A DNA stretch of 50,706 nt from DATAES01 sp036493595 (GTDB lineage Bacteria; Actinomycetota; Acidimicrobiia; Acidimicrobiales; JACDCH01), in assembly GCA_036493595.1 (NCBI GenBank), contig DASXPN010000024.1, positions 1-50,706 on the forward strand. The letters are read 5' to 3'. A program made the translations under genes and the position numbers. Within the stretch, counting starts at the first letter, position 1. The number at the start of each line of letters is the position of its first letter. Positions 23,625 to 32,995 of this stretch are shown here, in pieces. A model generated the notes under the pieces. That model searched no databases, was not told where the DNA came from, and saw only the letters and a program-made list of their open reading frames with translations.

Positions 23625-24557
23625 ATGCGGGCCATCGCCATCGACGACTACACGGGACCGCCCACCTTGCACGCGGACCTCCCGGTGCCGCAACCGGCGG
23701 AAGGCGAGATCGTCGTCCGGATCGGCGCGAGCTCAGTCAACGGATTCGACATCGCGGTCGCCCACGGGCGGCTGAAGGGCGTCATGGAGCATCGGTTCCC
23801 GGTCGTGCTGGGTCGCGACTACGCGGGCACCGTCGAGACCGTCGGTCTCGGCGTCGAACACCTCGCCCCGGGCGACGAAGTGCTGGGTGTGGTGATGGGA
23901 TCGATCCTCGGTCAGGGCACATTCGGCGAGTACGTCGCCGCGCCGGCTGCCTTCGCCGCCCGCCGGCCGGACGGGCTCGACGTCGAGACCGCCGGAGGCA
24001 TCGGGCTCGCGGCGGCAACGGCCCTGAACTCGCTCGACGCCGCGATGCCGTCGAAGGGCGAGACGGTGCTGATCTCCGGCGCCACGGGCGGCGTCGGCGC
24101 GCACGCGGTGCAGCTGGCGGCGGCGCGTGGCGCCCGAGTGATCGCGACCGCGGGGCCCGGCGAGGAGGCGAAGTTCGTGCGTGATCTGGGTGCGAGCGAT
24201 GCCGTTGATCATCACGGTGACCTCACCGCGGCGGTGCGCTCGTTGAGTGCCGATGGTGTCGACGCGGTCATCCATCTCGCCGGCGATGCCGTCATGCTCG
24301 CCGCGCTGTGCAAGCCCGGCGGACGCATCGCGTCGACGATCGGCCTGACCGCGGAGCAAACGGGACGAGACGACATCCACGTGACGGCAGTGATGGCGAT
24401 GCCGACGACGGCGACGCTCGAACAACTCGCGGCGGCGGTCGTCGACGGCACGCTGCGGGTGCCCGTCCAACGCACGTACGAGCTCGAAGCGACACCTCAG
24501 GCGCTCGAGGACTTCGCCGGCAGCAAGCGCGGCAAGCTAGTGATCCGAATCGACTGA
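23625..24557 (+). CDS. Zinc-free quinone oxidoreductase-like MDR protein
   Basis: A 310-residue medium-chain dehydrogenase/reductase. The GroES-like N-domain carries GRDYAGTVETVG, and the NADPH-binding loop is SGATGGVGAHAVQLA (about 148-162). Zinc ligands of alcohol dehydrogenases are absent, placing it with quinone oxidoreductases (zeta-crystallin type). AGGGGGT lies just ahead of ATG 23625; a GTG one codon upstream is possible. The substrate is unknown, and it stands alone next to a tRNA gene. Confidence 0.9.
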   Translation: MRAIAIDDYTGPPTLHADLPVPQPAEGEIVVRIGASSVNGFDIAVAHGRLKGVMEHRFPVVLGRDYAGTVETVGLGVEHLAPGDEVLGVVMGSILGQGTFGEYVAAPAAFAARRPDGLDVETAGGIGLAAATALNSLDAAMPSKGETVLISGATGGVGAHAVQLAAARGARVIATAGPGEEAKFVRDLGASDAVDHHGDLTAAVRSLSADGVDAVIHLAGDAVMLAALCKPGGRIASTIGLTAEQTGRDDIHVTAVMAMPTTATLEQLAAAVVDGTLRVPVQRTYELEATPQALEDFAGSKRGKLVIRID

Positions 24558-24597
24558 CGTGTCGCCGATGTCGCGCGACATCACAGGCGAGAAATTG

Positions 24598-24687
24598 TGG
24601 CGGAGGGTGTGGGATTTGAACCCACGGTGACCCGGAGGCCACAACGGCTTTCGAGGCCGCCCCTTTCGTCCACTCAGGCAACCCTCC
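24598..24687 (-). tRNA. tRNA-Ser (anticodon CGA), CCA encoded
   Basis: On the minus strand GGAGGGT pairs with ACCCTCC. The anticodon stem-loop GGCCTCGAAAGCC has anticodon CGA, a long variable arm follows, and the T arm is GTGGG-TTCAAAT-CCCAC. The 3' CCA is encoded at 24598-24600, unlike the other tRNA-Ser here. Confidence 0.97.
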
Positions 24688-24730
24688 GGGCGACACGTTA
24701 GCGACCTGCCGGATTTGCACAGACGGCGCT

Positions 24731-24736
24731 TACCAT
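24731..24736 (+). promoter_or_regulatory. -10 box (TACCAT) for ABC exporter
   Basis: TACCAT ends 7 bases before ATG 24744, a leaderless spacing. Confidence 0.5.
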
Positions 24737-24743
24737 TCCTGCG

Positions 24744-26627
24744 ATGCATCGGATGGGCCCGCACGGAATGCTCGGGGTCGACCCCGCCTCAGTGCGTGAC
24801 GCGCGGCTCGACAAGGGTCTGGTGCGGCGCGTGTGGTCGTTCGCGCGGCCCTACCGGAAGATGATCCTGCTCTTCCTGGTGACGATCATCCTCGAAGCGA
24901 TCGTCGGGATCCTGCCGCCGCTGCTCATCAGACGGATCATCGACGTGGCCATCCCGCACCACGACAACGGCATGGTCACGAACCTCGCGTTGTTCATGGT
25001 CGCGATCGCCATCGGCGACGCGTTGCTGTCACTCGGTGAGCGTTGGTGGTCGGCACGCGTCGGCGAGGGTCTGATCTTCGAGTTGCGACGCTCGCTGTTC
25101 GATCACACACAACGGATGCCGATTGCGTTCTTCACCCGCACGCAGACGGGCGCGCTGATCAGCCGCATGAACAACGACGTCATCGGCGCCCAGCGCGCCC
25201 TCACCGGCACGCTCGGCTCAGTCGTCTCCAACGTGGTCACGCTGGCCTTCACGCTGGGCGCGATGGCCTTCCTCGAATGGCGCCTGACGATCCTGACGCT
25301 CGTGCTGCTGCCGCTGTTCGTCATCCCGGCCAAGCGGATCGGGCGCCAGTTGCAGGCCATCACTCGAGAGGGGATGGACCTCAACAGCGAGATGAACACG
25401 ACGATGACCGAGCGGTTCAACGTCGCCGGCGCGCTGCTCGTGAAGCTGTTCGGCCGGCACGACGACGAGGCCGCGGAGTTCACCGGACGCGCTGGTCGGG
25501 TCCGTGACATCGGCGTGCGCAGCGCGATGTACGGACGCGTCTTCTTCATCGCGTTGACGCTGGTCGGCGCGGTCGCCACCGCCGCCGTGTATCTCATCGG
25601 CGGTCGCCTGGTGATCTCGGGAACGATCTCGCTCGGAACGATGGTCGCGCTGGCGGCGTACGTCGCGAGTGTGTACGGCCCTCTCACCGCGCTCACGAAT
25701 GCCCGAGTCGACATCATGAGCGCGTTCGTGTCGTTCGAGCGCGTGTTCGAGGTGCTCGACACCCCCAACGCGATCGTGGACATGCCTGGCGCCGTCGATC
25801 TCGTCGAGCCGCGCGGTCGCATCGAGCTCGAGGACGTGTGGTTCCGTTACCCGGCTGCCTCCGAGGTCTCGGTTGCGTCCCTCGAGTCCGATCCCATGAG
25901 TGGCCGCCCGTTGCCGGACACGCCGGGCTCGTTCGTCCTTCGCGGTGTGTCCGCCGCAATCGAGCCCGGGCAGCTGGTTGCCCTCGTCGGCCCCTCCGGC
26001 GCGGGCAAGACCACCATCAGCAACCTCATCCCCCGCCTCTACGACGTGACGTCGGGGACACTTCGCATCGACGGACACGACGTTCGCCAGCTCACGCAGA
26101 CGTCGCTGCGGGGCGCCATCGGTGTGGTCGCGCAGGATCCGCACCTGTTCCACGACACCGTGCTCACCAACCTCCGCTACGCGCGGCCCGAAGCGACGAT
26201 GGAACAGATCCACGAGGCGTGCCGCGCCGCGCAGGTCCACGACGTGATCGCCGCGCTACCGGACGGGTACGACACCGTCGTCGGCGAGCGCGGCTACCGC
26301 TTGTCCGGAGGCGAGAAGCAGCGCGTCGCGATCGCCCGCGTGCTGCTCAAGGATCCTGCCATCGTGGTCCTCGACGAGGCCACGAGCCATCTCGACTCGG
26401 AGAACGAGGCAGCGGTGCAACGGGCGCTGGCAACTGCCCTTGGCGGTCGTACTGCGGTCGTCATCGCCCATCGCCTCTCGACGATCACGAACGCCGACAC
26501 GATCCTCGTCGTCGACGACGGCCAGATCGTCGAGCGCGGCCGCCACGACGAACTGCTGGGCGCGGGTGGTCTCTACGCCGATCTGTACCGCACGCTCGTG
26601 CGCTCCGACGTCGAACCCATCACCTGA
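24744..26627 (+). CDS. ABC exporter, fused transmembrane and ATPase domains
   Basis: A 627-residue half-transporter of the MsbA/BmrA type that works as a homo- or heterodimer. Six transmembrane helices occupy about 30-330. The ATPase domain (about 355-620) has Walker A (GPSGAGKT), Q-loop (VAQDPHLFHDT), the signature LSGGEKQRVAIAR, Walker B with catalytic Glu (IVVLDEATSHLD) and H-loop (IAHRLS), so it is a catalytically complete site. An insertion at about 370-400 between the first ATPase strand and Walker A is slightly unusual. The substrate (lipid or drug) is unknown. Divergent tRNA-Ser lies upstream. Confidence 0.94.
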   Translation: MHRMGPHGMLGVDPASVRDARLDKGLVRRVWSFARPYRKMILLFLVTIILEAIVGILPPLLIRRIIDVAIPHHDNGMVTNLALFMVAIAIGDALLSLGERWWSARVGEGLIFELRRSLFDHTQRMPIAFFTRTQTGALISRMNNDVIGAQRALTGTLGSVVSNVVTLAFTLGAMAFLEWRLTILTLVLLPLFVIPAKRIGRQLQAITREGMDLNSEMNTTMTERFNVAGALLVKLFGRHDDEAAEFTGRAGRVRDIGVRSAMYGRVFFIALTLVGAVATAAVYLIGGRLVISGTISLGTMVALAAYVASVYGPLTALTNARVDIMSAFVSFERVFEVLDTPNAIVDMPGAVDLVEPRGRIELEDVWFRYPAASEVSVASLESDPMSGRPLPDTPGSFVLRGVSAAIEPGQLVALVGPSGAGKTTISNLIPRLYDVTSGTLRIDGHDVRQLTQTSLRGAIGVVAQDPHLFHDTVLTNLRYARPEATMEQIHEACRAAQVHDVIAALPDGYDTVVGERGYRLSGGEKQRVAIARVLLKDPAIVVLDEATSHLDSENEAAVQRALATALGGRTAVVIAHRLSTITNADTILVVDDGQIVERGRHDELLGAGGLYADLYRTLVRSDVEPIT

Positions 26628-26680
26628 CGGGCTCGCGACCACCTCGCCGCAACCGCTTCGTCGCGAACGCATGGGCGATC

Positions 26681-26699
26681 TGTCATCGTCCGGATGACA
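26681..26699. terminator. Hairpin between convergent ABC exporter and galactosidase genes
   Basis: TGTCATC, GTCCG loop, GATGACA form a perfect 7-bp stem between two convergent genes; no strong T tract follows. Confidence 0.45.
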
Positions 26700-26709
26700 C
26701 GACGCCCAA

Positions 26710-26756
26710 GCGTCCGTCGTCAGGGGCGTCAGGGCGTCCGCCGTCAAGGGGGTCAG
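26710..26756. repeat. Two imperfect 23-base direct repeats
   Basis: GCGTCCGTCGTCAGGGG at 26710 and GCGTCCGCCGTCAAGGG at 26734 begin two units of 23 bases with a 24-base period. The second overlaps the 3' end of the galactosidase gene. Confidence 0.5.
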
Positions 26757-28330
26757 CGGCGGGCGAGATCCCGGTCGCGGTCGCGGCCGACGGCGAGCAC
26801 GTCGTCGAGTAGCCGGCGTTCCTTCGGCCCGAGGAGGGAGAGGTCGTCCGACACGAGCGCCATGCCGCCACTCTCGCCGACCGTGTTCGCCCACCGGTAC
26901 ACCTCGTCAGCCGACAGTGACGTCTTCTCGGTGCGCAGCATGATGCAGTCCGGGTCGTTGATCCACAGCCGCCGATGCATGAACTGGCGGGCGACGGTCG
27001 CCGCCAGCGCGGACGCGATGGACGGCGACGTCTCGTGGTAACCGGGCGGTGACCAGCCGTTCGACGGAAGCTCCCACCACGGCGCCACATCGGGACCGAT
27101 GCGCATGCCGTCGACGACGCCGATGGTCGAGCCGAGAGGCGCGCCACAACCCAGGATGAAGACGCCGTCGCCCGCGCCGCGGCGGATCGCATCAAAACCG
27201 GCGCGCACTCGTTGTGCGGGCGTGCGCGTCGGGTCCGTGAACTGGCCGGCGAGACCAGGGGCGTACGTGAAGTCGAGCTTGAGGTAGTGGAACCCAGCGG
27301 CCACCAACGTGCGGGCCACATCCTCCAGGTGCTCGAGCACCTCCGGCCGCGTCGTGTCGAGTGTTTGCACCGGACCGCCCCAGTGGTCGTTCACCATGCC
27401 GACGAGCGGGCGGTCGGCGCGGTGACGGGCCAGCCATCCCGGATGCAGTGAGGCGACGCTCGAGTCGGGTGCCGCCAGAAAGGGAGCGAGCCAGATGCCG
27501 GGGGTCCGGCCGGCAGCCGCGATCCGCACGGCCAGCGCCTCGAGCGATGAGGCGAACTTCTCATTCGTCGCCAACCAGTCGCCGACGGCCGGCTGGTACC
27601 CGTCGTCGATCTGGAACACGTCGAACGGCCATGCGTCGGCCAGTGCGAGGTTGGCGAGGACGTCGTCCTCCGTGACCGCTTCGAAATAGTGGTACCACGA
27701 GCACCAACCGGCTTGATACGGGGCCCACGCCCGCGCGCCTGCGGCATCAGCGGTGGCCGTCGCCCACCAATCGAGCGGTCGGCTGATGTCGTCGTCCACC
27801 TGCCACTGCTCCACCGAGTGCAGACGCCGAACTGCACCGCGGGCGAGCTCGATGCCACCGAGGTAGGCCTCGGCCCACAGCTCGACCTGCCCGTCGCGCC
27901 GGCGCAGACGGAAGGTGCCGTCGTGTTCACTGCCGCCGAGGAACCCGATCACGATGGGTGCATCGTCTGACCCGTCGACGAGCGCGGTGACGAGCTCGCT
28001 GCGCAGCTCGCCGTCCTCCGCGACTTGCGGGTCGGCATGGTGCATGTCGATCACCAGTGGGATCGCGCCTTGCGCGCGCGACGGATCGGAGTCGACACCG
28101 AAACTGGCCCATCCACTCGGTGACCACGACTGATACCCGTGCCGGAACATCCGCACGGGCGCGACGTCGTCGACGACCCGCCACACCGCCGCGATCGCAT
28201 CGACGGACACGAGATAATTGCTGTCGTTGACGACCGTCCAGCTCACCGCGATGCCGTCGGTGCTCTCGACGTCCACCGTCACGCGACCTCGAGAGCAGCG
28301 CGTCTCCACTCGATCGAAGACCAACTTCAT
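26753..28330 (-). CDS. Alpha-galactosidase-like glycoside hydrolase, GH36 type
   Basis: A 525-residue glycoside hydrolase. An N-terminal beta-sandwich domain (1-195) precedes a TIM barrel. Clan GH-D signatures are GWCSWYHYF (about 208-216), FQIDDGYQ, the nucleophile D353 in YLKLDFTYA and the acid/base D414 in RIGPDVAPWW, so it looks active. There is no signal peptide, so it should be cytoplasmic and act on imported alpha-galactosides such as melibiose or raffinose, although other GH36 activities are possible. No sugar transporter is encoded nearby. ATG 28330 is 12 bases downstream of the MBL-fold gene stop, indicating one transcript. Confidence 0.87.
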   Translation of the reverse strand: MKLVFDRVETRCSRGRVTVDVESTDGIAVSWTVVNDSNYLVSVDAIAAVWRVVDDVAPVRMFRHGYQSWSPSGWASFGVDSDPSRAQGAIPLVIDMHHADPQVAEDGELRSELVTALVDGSDDAPIVIGFLGGSEHDGTFRLRRRDGQVELWAEAYLGGIELARGAVRRLHSVEQWQVDDDISRPLDWWATATADAAGARAWAPYQAGWCSWYHYFEAVTEDDVLANLALADAWPFDVFQIDDGYQPAVGDWLATNEKFASSLEALAVRIAAAGRTPGIWLAPFLAAPDSSVASLHPGWLARHRADRPLVGMVNDHWGGPVQTLDTTRPEVLEHLEDVARTLVAAGFHYLKLDFTYAPGLAGQFTDPTRTPAQRVRAGFDAIRRGAGDGVFILGCGAPLGSTIGVVDGMRIGPDVAPWWELPSNGWSPPGYHETSPSIASALAATVARQFMHRRLWINDPDCIMLRTEKTSLSADEVYRWANTVGESGGMALVSDDLSLLGPKERRLLDDVLAVGRDRDRDLARR

Positions 28331-28342
28331 GCGGCGCAGACC

Positions 28343-29341
28343 TCAGTGCGTATGAGGGTGGGATTCGGAGTGGGCGTGATCGTGCCCGTTGTTGCGGGTC
28401 TCGAGCCAGCGGCGGAAGCCAGCGGCGTTCGAGTGGATCCCGTTGAGGGTGTCGAGCTTCTCGCGATGCTCTGGATCGACGCCGGTGAGCTCCTGGCCGA
28501 AGTGCTCGTCGAGCGCGGTCGCGATGTCACGCCCTTCCATCCACGCCTTCTCGGCGACCTCGGCCCAGGCCCGCAGGATCCCGTCGGCCTCGGCGAGTGT
28601 CTCCATCGGGTCGGGCACGAGCCCGAAGTGGGCGAGCGCAACGCCTGTCGGCCGTCGCTCCGCGAAGCGCTGCAAAGAGGTGAGGGCCTGGTCGAGATCG
28701 AAGTCGGGCGGCGGGGTGGCCGGTCGTAGGACGCCGGCATCGGGAAGGCGCACGCCGACTGCGTCGCCCGCGAAGAGCAGGCCGCTCTCGGAGTCGTGCA
28801 GCGCCAGATGGTGCTTCGCGTGTCCCGGCGAGTCGACGGTGGTCAATGTCCTGTTGCTGTCGATCGTGATGGTCTCGCCGTCTTCCAGTACATGGACTCG
28901 CTCCGCGGGCGTCGGATCGAGCCGGCCGTAGAGCGAGTCGAGAAGGTCGCCGTAGACCATCGCCGCGCTTTGCACGAGGCGGGACGGGTCGACGAGATGA
29001 CGCGCACCTTTCTCGTGGACATAGACCGTCGCATCGGGGAAGGCGCGGGCGACGTCGCCGACGCCGCCGGCGTGGTCGAGGTGGATGTGGGTCACCGCGA
29101 TGCCGGCGAGATCGGTGGGCGCGACGTTGAGGTCGCGTAGCGCGTCGAGGAGTGCGTCGACGGACGATTGGCTGCCCGTCTCCACCAGCACCGGCTCGGC
29201 GCCTTCGATGAGGTAGCCCGCGGTCACGTTGTGCCACCCGCCGAGGAGCGTGTCGATCTGGATGACGCCGGGTCCGATCCGGGTGTGCACGAGCGCAGTC
29301 CCTCCCCCGTTGTCGACGTTTCGCCCGGTCGGCGCATCCAT
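28343..29341 (-). CDS. MBL-fold metallo-hydrolase
   Basis: A 332-residue metallo-beta-lactamase-fold hydrolase. The metal site is clear: THIHLDHAGG (HxHxDH), DSPGHAKHH and LFAGDAVG, followed by a C-terminal His in LAHFGL. A helical C-terminal domain (about 240-310) and a His-rich tail resemble glyoxylase- or lactonase-like hydrolases. The start is ATG 29341; an in-frame extension to 29524 is antisense to xseA. It is divergent from xseA with 46 bases between starts and is followed by the galactosidase gene. The substrate is unknown. Confidence 0.88.
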   Translation of the reverse strand: MDAPTGRNVDNGGGTALVHTRIGPGVIQIDTLLGGWHNVTAGYLIEGAEPVLVETGSQSSVDALLDALRDLNVAPTDLAGIAVTHIHLDHAGGVGDVARAFPDATVYVHEKGARHLVDPSRLVQSAAMVYGDLLDSLYGRLDPTPAERVHVLEDGETITIDSNRTLTTVDSPGHAKHHLALHDSESGLLFAGDAVGVRLPDAGVLRPATPPPDFDLDQALTSLQRFAERRPTGVALAHFGLVPDPMETLAEADGILRAWAEVAEKAWMEGRDIATALDEHFGQELTGVDPEHREKLDTLNGIHSNAAGFRRWLETRNNGHDHAHSESHPHTH

Positions 29342-29373
29342 CTCCGTATGCGCTGAAGAGGCAAAACAGGTTC

Positions 29374-29379
29374 TAGCCT
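29374..29379 (+). promoter_or_regulatory. -10 box (TAGCCT) for xseA
   Basis: TAGCCT ends 8 bases before ATG 29388. Confidence 0.45.
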
Positions 29380-29387
29380 CGCCGACG

Positions 29388-30569
29388 ATGCAGGCGCACC
29401 AAGAACCGCTGTTCGACGAGGAGCCGACGATGTCGGTCGCCGAGTTGAACGCGGGCATCGGCGCCGTGCTGAGCCGCGCTTTTCCCGACGAGGTGTGGGT
29501 CCGAGGCGAGATCGCCAACATCAATCGGCCGCCGTCGGGTCACGTCTACTTCGACCTGGTCGGCGACGACTGCTCGCTCGGCGTGACGCTGTGGGCATCG
29601 GACCGCCAAGTCGTCAACGGGGTGCTGCGCCGGTCCGGGGGCGCGGTGCGTATGACCGACGGCACCGAGGTTCGCATCCGCGTGCGCGTCTCGTGGTACG
29701 CGGAGCGTGGACGGGTCTCGCTGCGGATGCTGTCGATCGACACCTCCTACACGCTCGGGAGGTTGGCCGAGGCGCGTGAGGTGCTGCTGCGCACGTTGTC
29801 ATCGGAAGGCCTCCTGCGGCGGCAGGCAACCATGTCCGTCGCCGCCGTCCCCCTGCGGATCGGGCTCATCACGAGCGATGGCAGCGCGGCGGCGCACGAC
29901 TTCCTGCGCACGCTCGAGGGCAGCGGTCACGCATGGCAGGTCACCGTGCTCGACACGCGCGTGCAGGGCACCGCGGCGGAGAAGTCGATACTCGCCGCGC
30001 TCGAGCGCGCCGGTAATGCCACGCCGTCATTCGATGCGGTGTGCATCGTGCGCGGGGGCGGAGCGCGCACGGATCTCGCCGCGTTCGACCAAGAGGCCGT
30101 CGCGCGCGCGATCGCACTGGCGCCGGTCGCGATCTGGACGGGCATTGGTCACGAGATCGACACCACCGTTGCCGACGCGGTGGCCCACTCACAGTTCCGC
30201 ACACCGACCGCGTGTGCGATGGCGCTCGTCGAGCAAGTCACGCGTTGGTGTGAGCAACTCGACGGCACGTGGCGCGCGATCGCGCGCGCCGCGTCGCATC
30301 ACCTGCGAACGCGCTCATCTGCCCTGGACGACTGCGAACGCCGGCTCCGCACCCAACCAGCGCGCTCGCTCGATCGTGCGCAACGGTTGATCGACGCGAC
30401 CGAGGCACGAGTCCGCGCTCTTGATCCGGCGCAAACACTGGCGCGCGGCTGGTCGATCACCCACGATGCCGACGGCAGGTTGGTCCGTTCGATCAATGAC
30501 GTGACCGCGGGCACCGCGCTCGTCACGACGGTGGCCGACGGAGCGCTGCGGAGCGTCGTCGATGGCTGA
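29388..30569 (+). CDS. xseA: Exodeoxyribonuclease VII large subunit
   Basis: A 393-residue nuclease subunit that with XseB degrades single-stranded DNA from both ends. The N-terminal OB fold contains VWVRGEIANINRPPSGHVYFDL; the catalytic domain contains the VCIVRGGGARTDLAAFD block and TGIGHEIDTTVAD with conserved His and Asp. The C-terminal coiled coil is shorter than in E. coli XseA. ATG 29388 is preferred over the upstream open frame and follows a -10 box by 8 bases. Its stop overlaps the xseB start by 8 bases. Confidence 0.95.
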   Translation: MQAHQEPLFDEEPTMSVAELNAGIGAVLSRAFPDEVWVRGEIANINRPPSGHVYFDLVGDDCSLGVTLWASDRQVVNGVLRRSGGAVRMTDGTEVRIRVRVSWYAERGRVSLRMLSIDTSYTLGRLAEAREVLLRTLSSEGLLRRQATMSVAAVPLRIGLITSDGSAAAHDFLRTLEGSGHAWQVTVLDTRVQGTAAEKSILAALERAGNATPSFDAVCIVRGGGARTDLAAFDQEAVARAIALAPVAIWTGIGHEIDTTVADAVAHSQFRTPTACAMALVEQVTRWCEQLDGTWRAIARAASHHLRTRSSALDDCERRLRTQPARSLDRAQRLIDATEARVRALDPAQTLARGWSITHDADGRLVRSINDVTAGTALVTTVADGALRSVVDG

Positions 30570-30792
30570 TTCACCGTCCGACGCCGGCACCGTCTCCTAC
30601 GCGGACGCAGTCATCGAGTTGCGGACCATCCTCGACGAGCTGGAACACGACGACGTCGACGTCGATCGCCTCGCGGAGCGCGTGGCACGTGCCTCGGCGC
30701 TCATCGAGTCGTGCCGCGCTCGCATCGAGTCCGCACGCGTCGACGTCGAACGCGTCGTGCTCGACATGGAGGACGACGCCGGCGACAGTTGA
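30562..30792 (+). CDS. xseB: Exodeoxyribonuclease VII small subunit
   Basis: A 76-residue helical protein that binds XseA. It has the family pattern of SYADAVIELRTILDELE, then VDRLAERVARASALIESCRARI. It overlaps xseA by 8 bases and converges on the glucosaminidase gene with 6 bases between stops. Confidence 0.93.
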   Translation: MADSPSDAGTVSYADAVIELRTILDELEHDDVDVDRLAERVARASALIESCRARIESARVDVERVVLDMEDDAGDS

Positions 30793-30798
30793 CCCGGG

Positions 30799-32169
30799 TC
30801 AGGGTCCGGCAGGCGCAGGCGCAGGAGGCACCGCGGGCACCGCGGGCACGCCGGGCACGACAGGCGCCGGTGGTGCGGCTGCTGGTGGCGCAATCGACCG
30901 GTGCGCATACGCGTACTGCAACATCGACAGATAGATCGTCATGATCTTCGGCCCGTAGTTCGGGTCGGACGCCCACGTCCCGGTCAGCTTGTCCCACGTC
31001 GGGCAGCATCCCCGCACGGACAGGTGATCCGGATCCGCACCCACCGGCGGGTTGGCGAGGTTGATGATTTGCAGACTCTTGTCCGAGTACGCATGCAGCA
31101 GTTGCATCTGCGCCCGCACGCCGAGTTGCGGTGAGCCGAAGTCGAAGCCCGTCGCGCACGAGTCGCACGCACCGATGCCGGCGAAGTTGTTGTGCGTCGT
31201 CAGCGGCGACGTGAACGCGCCCGTCTCGACCATCGACTGCGCGAAGGCGACGTCACCACGAACGCCTTCGGCTTGACCTTCAGTGACGTAGAAGCCCGCG
31301 AGTGTCGGCAGATCGACCCCGCCGACGTAGCCGGTGATGCCCTGCGCCTGATACCACCCGACGATCTCATCGACGGTCAACGTCGGCGCGCCGAGCACCG
31401 TGGGTGACAGGTCGACGCCGCTGCCAGTCGCGGCACGCGCCTGGTTCAACACGTTCGTCGCGTCGTCGACCGCGGCTTGTGTGGAGTCGAGCGTCGCCTT
31501 CGCGTCCGCCGCTTGATGTTGCGCGGCGACGAGCGCGCCTTGCGCGGTCCGCAACCGCGCTTCGGCGTCAATCAACTCGTCATGGGTCTGATCGATGGCG
31601 CTGCCGGCGAGCGAGCGTGCCGACTCCTGCGAGACGAACCCGGACGGTGACGAGTCTTGCGCCCGGCTCGCGATTTCGTCGACGCCACCTTCGACGTACG
31701 CGGTGGTGGCCGCGTCGGTGAGCATCTTCTTCTTTGCGTCACGATCGCGGGTCGCGGCCTCGACGATGGTTTGCGCTTTGGCCGCGGTCGCCGCGGCTTG
31801 GTCATAGGTCCCCTGCGCGGCGTCAAGCGTGGCCTGCAGGTTGAGAATGTTGAGCTCCGCGGCGACGGCGGCCACCTGGGGGGACGGGTCCGGGAGCGGC
31901 GCCGGGGGAGGGGGGGGCGGCTGCGTCGGATCCACCGGCGGCTCGACCACCGGCAATCCGGGGGGCAGCGACGGAGGAGGGACCGTCGCAACCGTGGCCG
32001 GTGTCGTGTCGGGCGGTGCCACCGGCGCTTCCTGTGTCGGCGCCGCGCTTGCGGTTGCACTCAACCAAGGCATTGCCGTCAGGACGAACGCCGCGAGCAC
32101 GGCACCGACCGTGGTCAGTGCGAGGACGCGTCGGAACTTCGGCGTTGAGTGGGGGGACGAGGCGGTCAT
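30799..32169 (-). CDS. Secreted glucosaminidase with coiled-coil domain
   Basis: A 456-residue exported cell-wall hydrolase. A signal peptide or anchor spans about 14-42, and a Pro/Thr-rich linker 43-98. A long coiled coil (about 100-248) resembles that of FtsX-controlled peptidoglycan hydrolases. The C-terminal catalytic domain (about 285-430) belongs to the glucosaminidase family (PF01832), with the probable catalytic Glu at E315 in AQSMVETGAF, then NNFAGIG. A CDSC pair at 335-338 and a GCCP at about 390 suggest disulfides. The last 25 residues are low-complexity Ala/Pro. ATG 32169 lies 27 bases after the HAD gene stop. Confidence 0.85.
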   Translation of the reverse strand: MTASSPHSTPKFRRVLALTTVGAVLAAFVLTAMPWLSATASAAPTQEAPVAPPDTTPATVATVPPPSLPPGLPVVEPPVDPTQPPPPPPAPLPDPSPQVAAVAAELNILNLQATLDAAQGTYDQAAATAAKAQTIVEAATRDRDAKKKMLTDAATTAYVEGGVDEIASRAQDSSPSGFVSQESARSLAGSAIDQTHDELIDAEARLRTAQGALVAAQHQAADAKATLDSTQAAVDDATNVLNQARAATGSGVDLSPTVLGAPTLTVDEIVGWYQAQGITGYVGGVDLPTLAGFYVTEGQAEGVRGDVAFAQSMVETGAFTSPLTTHNNFAGIGACDSCATGFDFGSPQLGVRAQMQLLHAYSDKSLQIINLANPPVGADPDHLSVRGCCPTWDKLTGTWASDPNYGPKIMTIYLSMLQYAYAHRSIAPPAAAPPAPVVPGVPAVPAVPPAPAPAGP

Positions 32170-32196
32170 CGGCGTCGAGGCGCGCGAACGCCTCCT

Positions 32197-32946
32197 TCAA
32201 GATCGGCTGCGAGAGGCCAAAACTTCAGTGTTCGGGTCACGCCATCTGTCGATCAGCGCCAACAACTCGGACAGCGTGCCGATCTCGGCATCGGGCTCGA
32301 CATCGTATGGAGGGACGACCGTGCTGACGCGCAGCACGGTCCGCATCCCGACCCGTTGCGCGCCGTGGATGTCGTCGTACGGACGGTCACCGACGAACAC
32401 GGCCCGTGTCGGATCGTCGAGGCCGACCGCAGCCAGCGCGTCGATGAAGACCGAGGGATGGGGCTTCACGTACCCGAGATCACTGGTGTAGAGACGAGCG
32501 TCGATGAGGCGGGCCAAGCCGTCACGCTCGAGGAAGTGCTCGTGGAAGGAGCGGGGCCAGTTCGTATTCGACAGCATCCCGATCCGCAGGCCGCGGGCGC
32601 GTAGCGCCTGCAGCACCTCGGCGGCATCCGGCTCGTGGCGGATGTGTTGGGTCCACCCGTCGAGGTGACGGGTCGCCGCCTCTTCGAGTACGGCGTCGGT
32701 CACATCGAGGCCGAGCTCGTCCGACGCGGCCTGCAGGATGTCGGCCAGCCGCCAGCTCTCGAGCGTCGTGGTCGTCCGGTCCCAGAACCGCTGGTCGATG
32801 GCGGCCAGAGCCGAGACGAGCTCGTCCTCCCGCGCCGGCTCGAGATGATGCGCGGCGAGGCGCCACAGATCGAGCAGGTCAGCGCGCCCGAGGTCACTCG
32901 TGGTGAGGGTTCCACCCCAGTCGAACAGCACGGCATCCACCGACAC
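32197..32946 (-). CDS. HAD-superfamily hydrolase
   Basis: A 249-residue phosphatase-like protein. Motif I is FDWGGTLTT, in which the nucleophile Asp is kept but the usual second Asp is Gly (DWGGT), a known variant. Motif II is MLSNTNW, motif III is the Lys in YVKPHPS, and motif IV is VFVGDRPYDDIHGA. A helical cap lies between I and II. The start is placed at GTG 32946 because TACGTT ends 7 bases before it; TTG 32955 lies inside that box. The substrate is unknown. It is divergent from the polyprenyl synthase gene. Confidence 0.88.
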   Translation of the reverse strand: MSVDAVLFDWGGTLTTSDLGRADLLDLWRLAAHHLEPAREDELVSALAAIDQRFWDRTTTTLESWRLADILQAASDELGLDVTDAVLEEAATRHLDGWTQHIRHEPDAAEVLQALRARGLRIGMLSNTNWPRSFHEHFLERDGLARLIDARLYTSDLGYVKPHPSVFIDALAAVGLDDPTRAVFVGDRPYDDIHGAQRVGMRTVLRVSTVVPPYDVEPDAEIGTLSELLALIDRWRDPNTEVLASRSRS

Positions 32947-32953
32947 CGATGGC

Positions 32954-32959
32954 AACGTA
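32954..32959 (-). promoter_or_regulatory. -10 box (TACGTT) for HAD gene
   Basis: On the minus strand TACGTT ends 7 bases before GTG 32946 and so decides between two nearby start codons. Confidence 0.5.
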
Positions 32960-32995
32960 CTGGTCGCGATGGGGACCGTTCGCTCGGCCCGGCCC

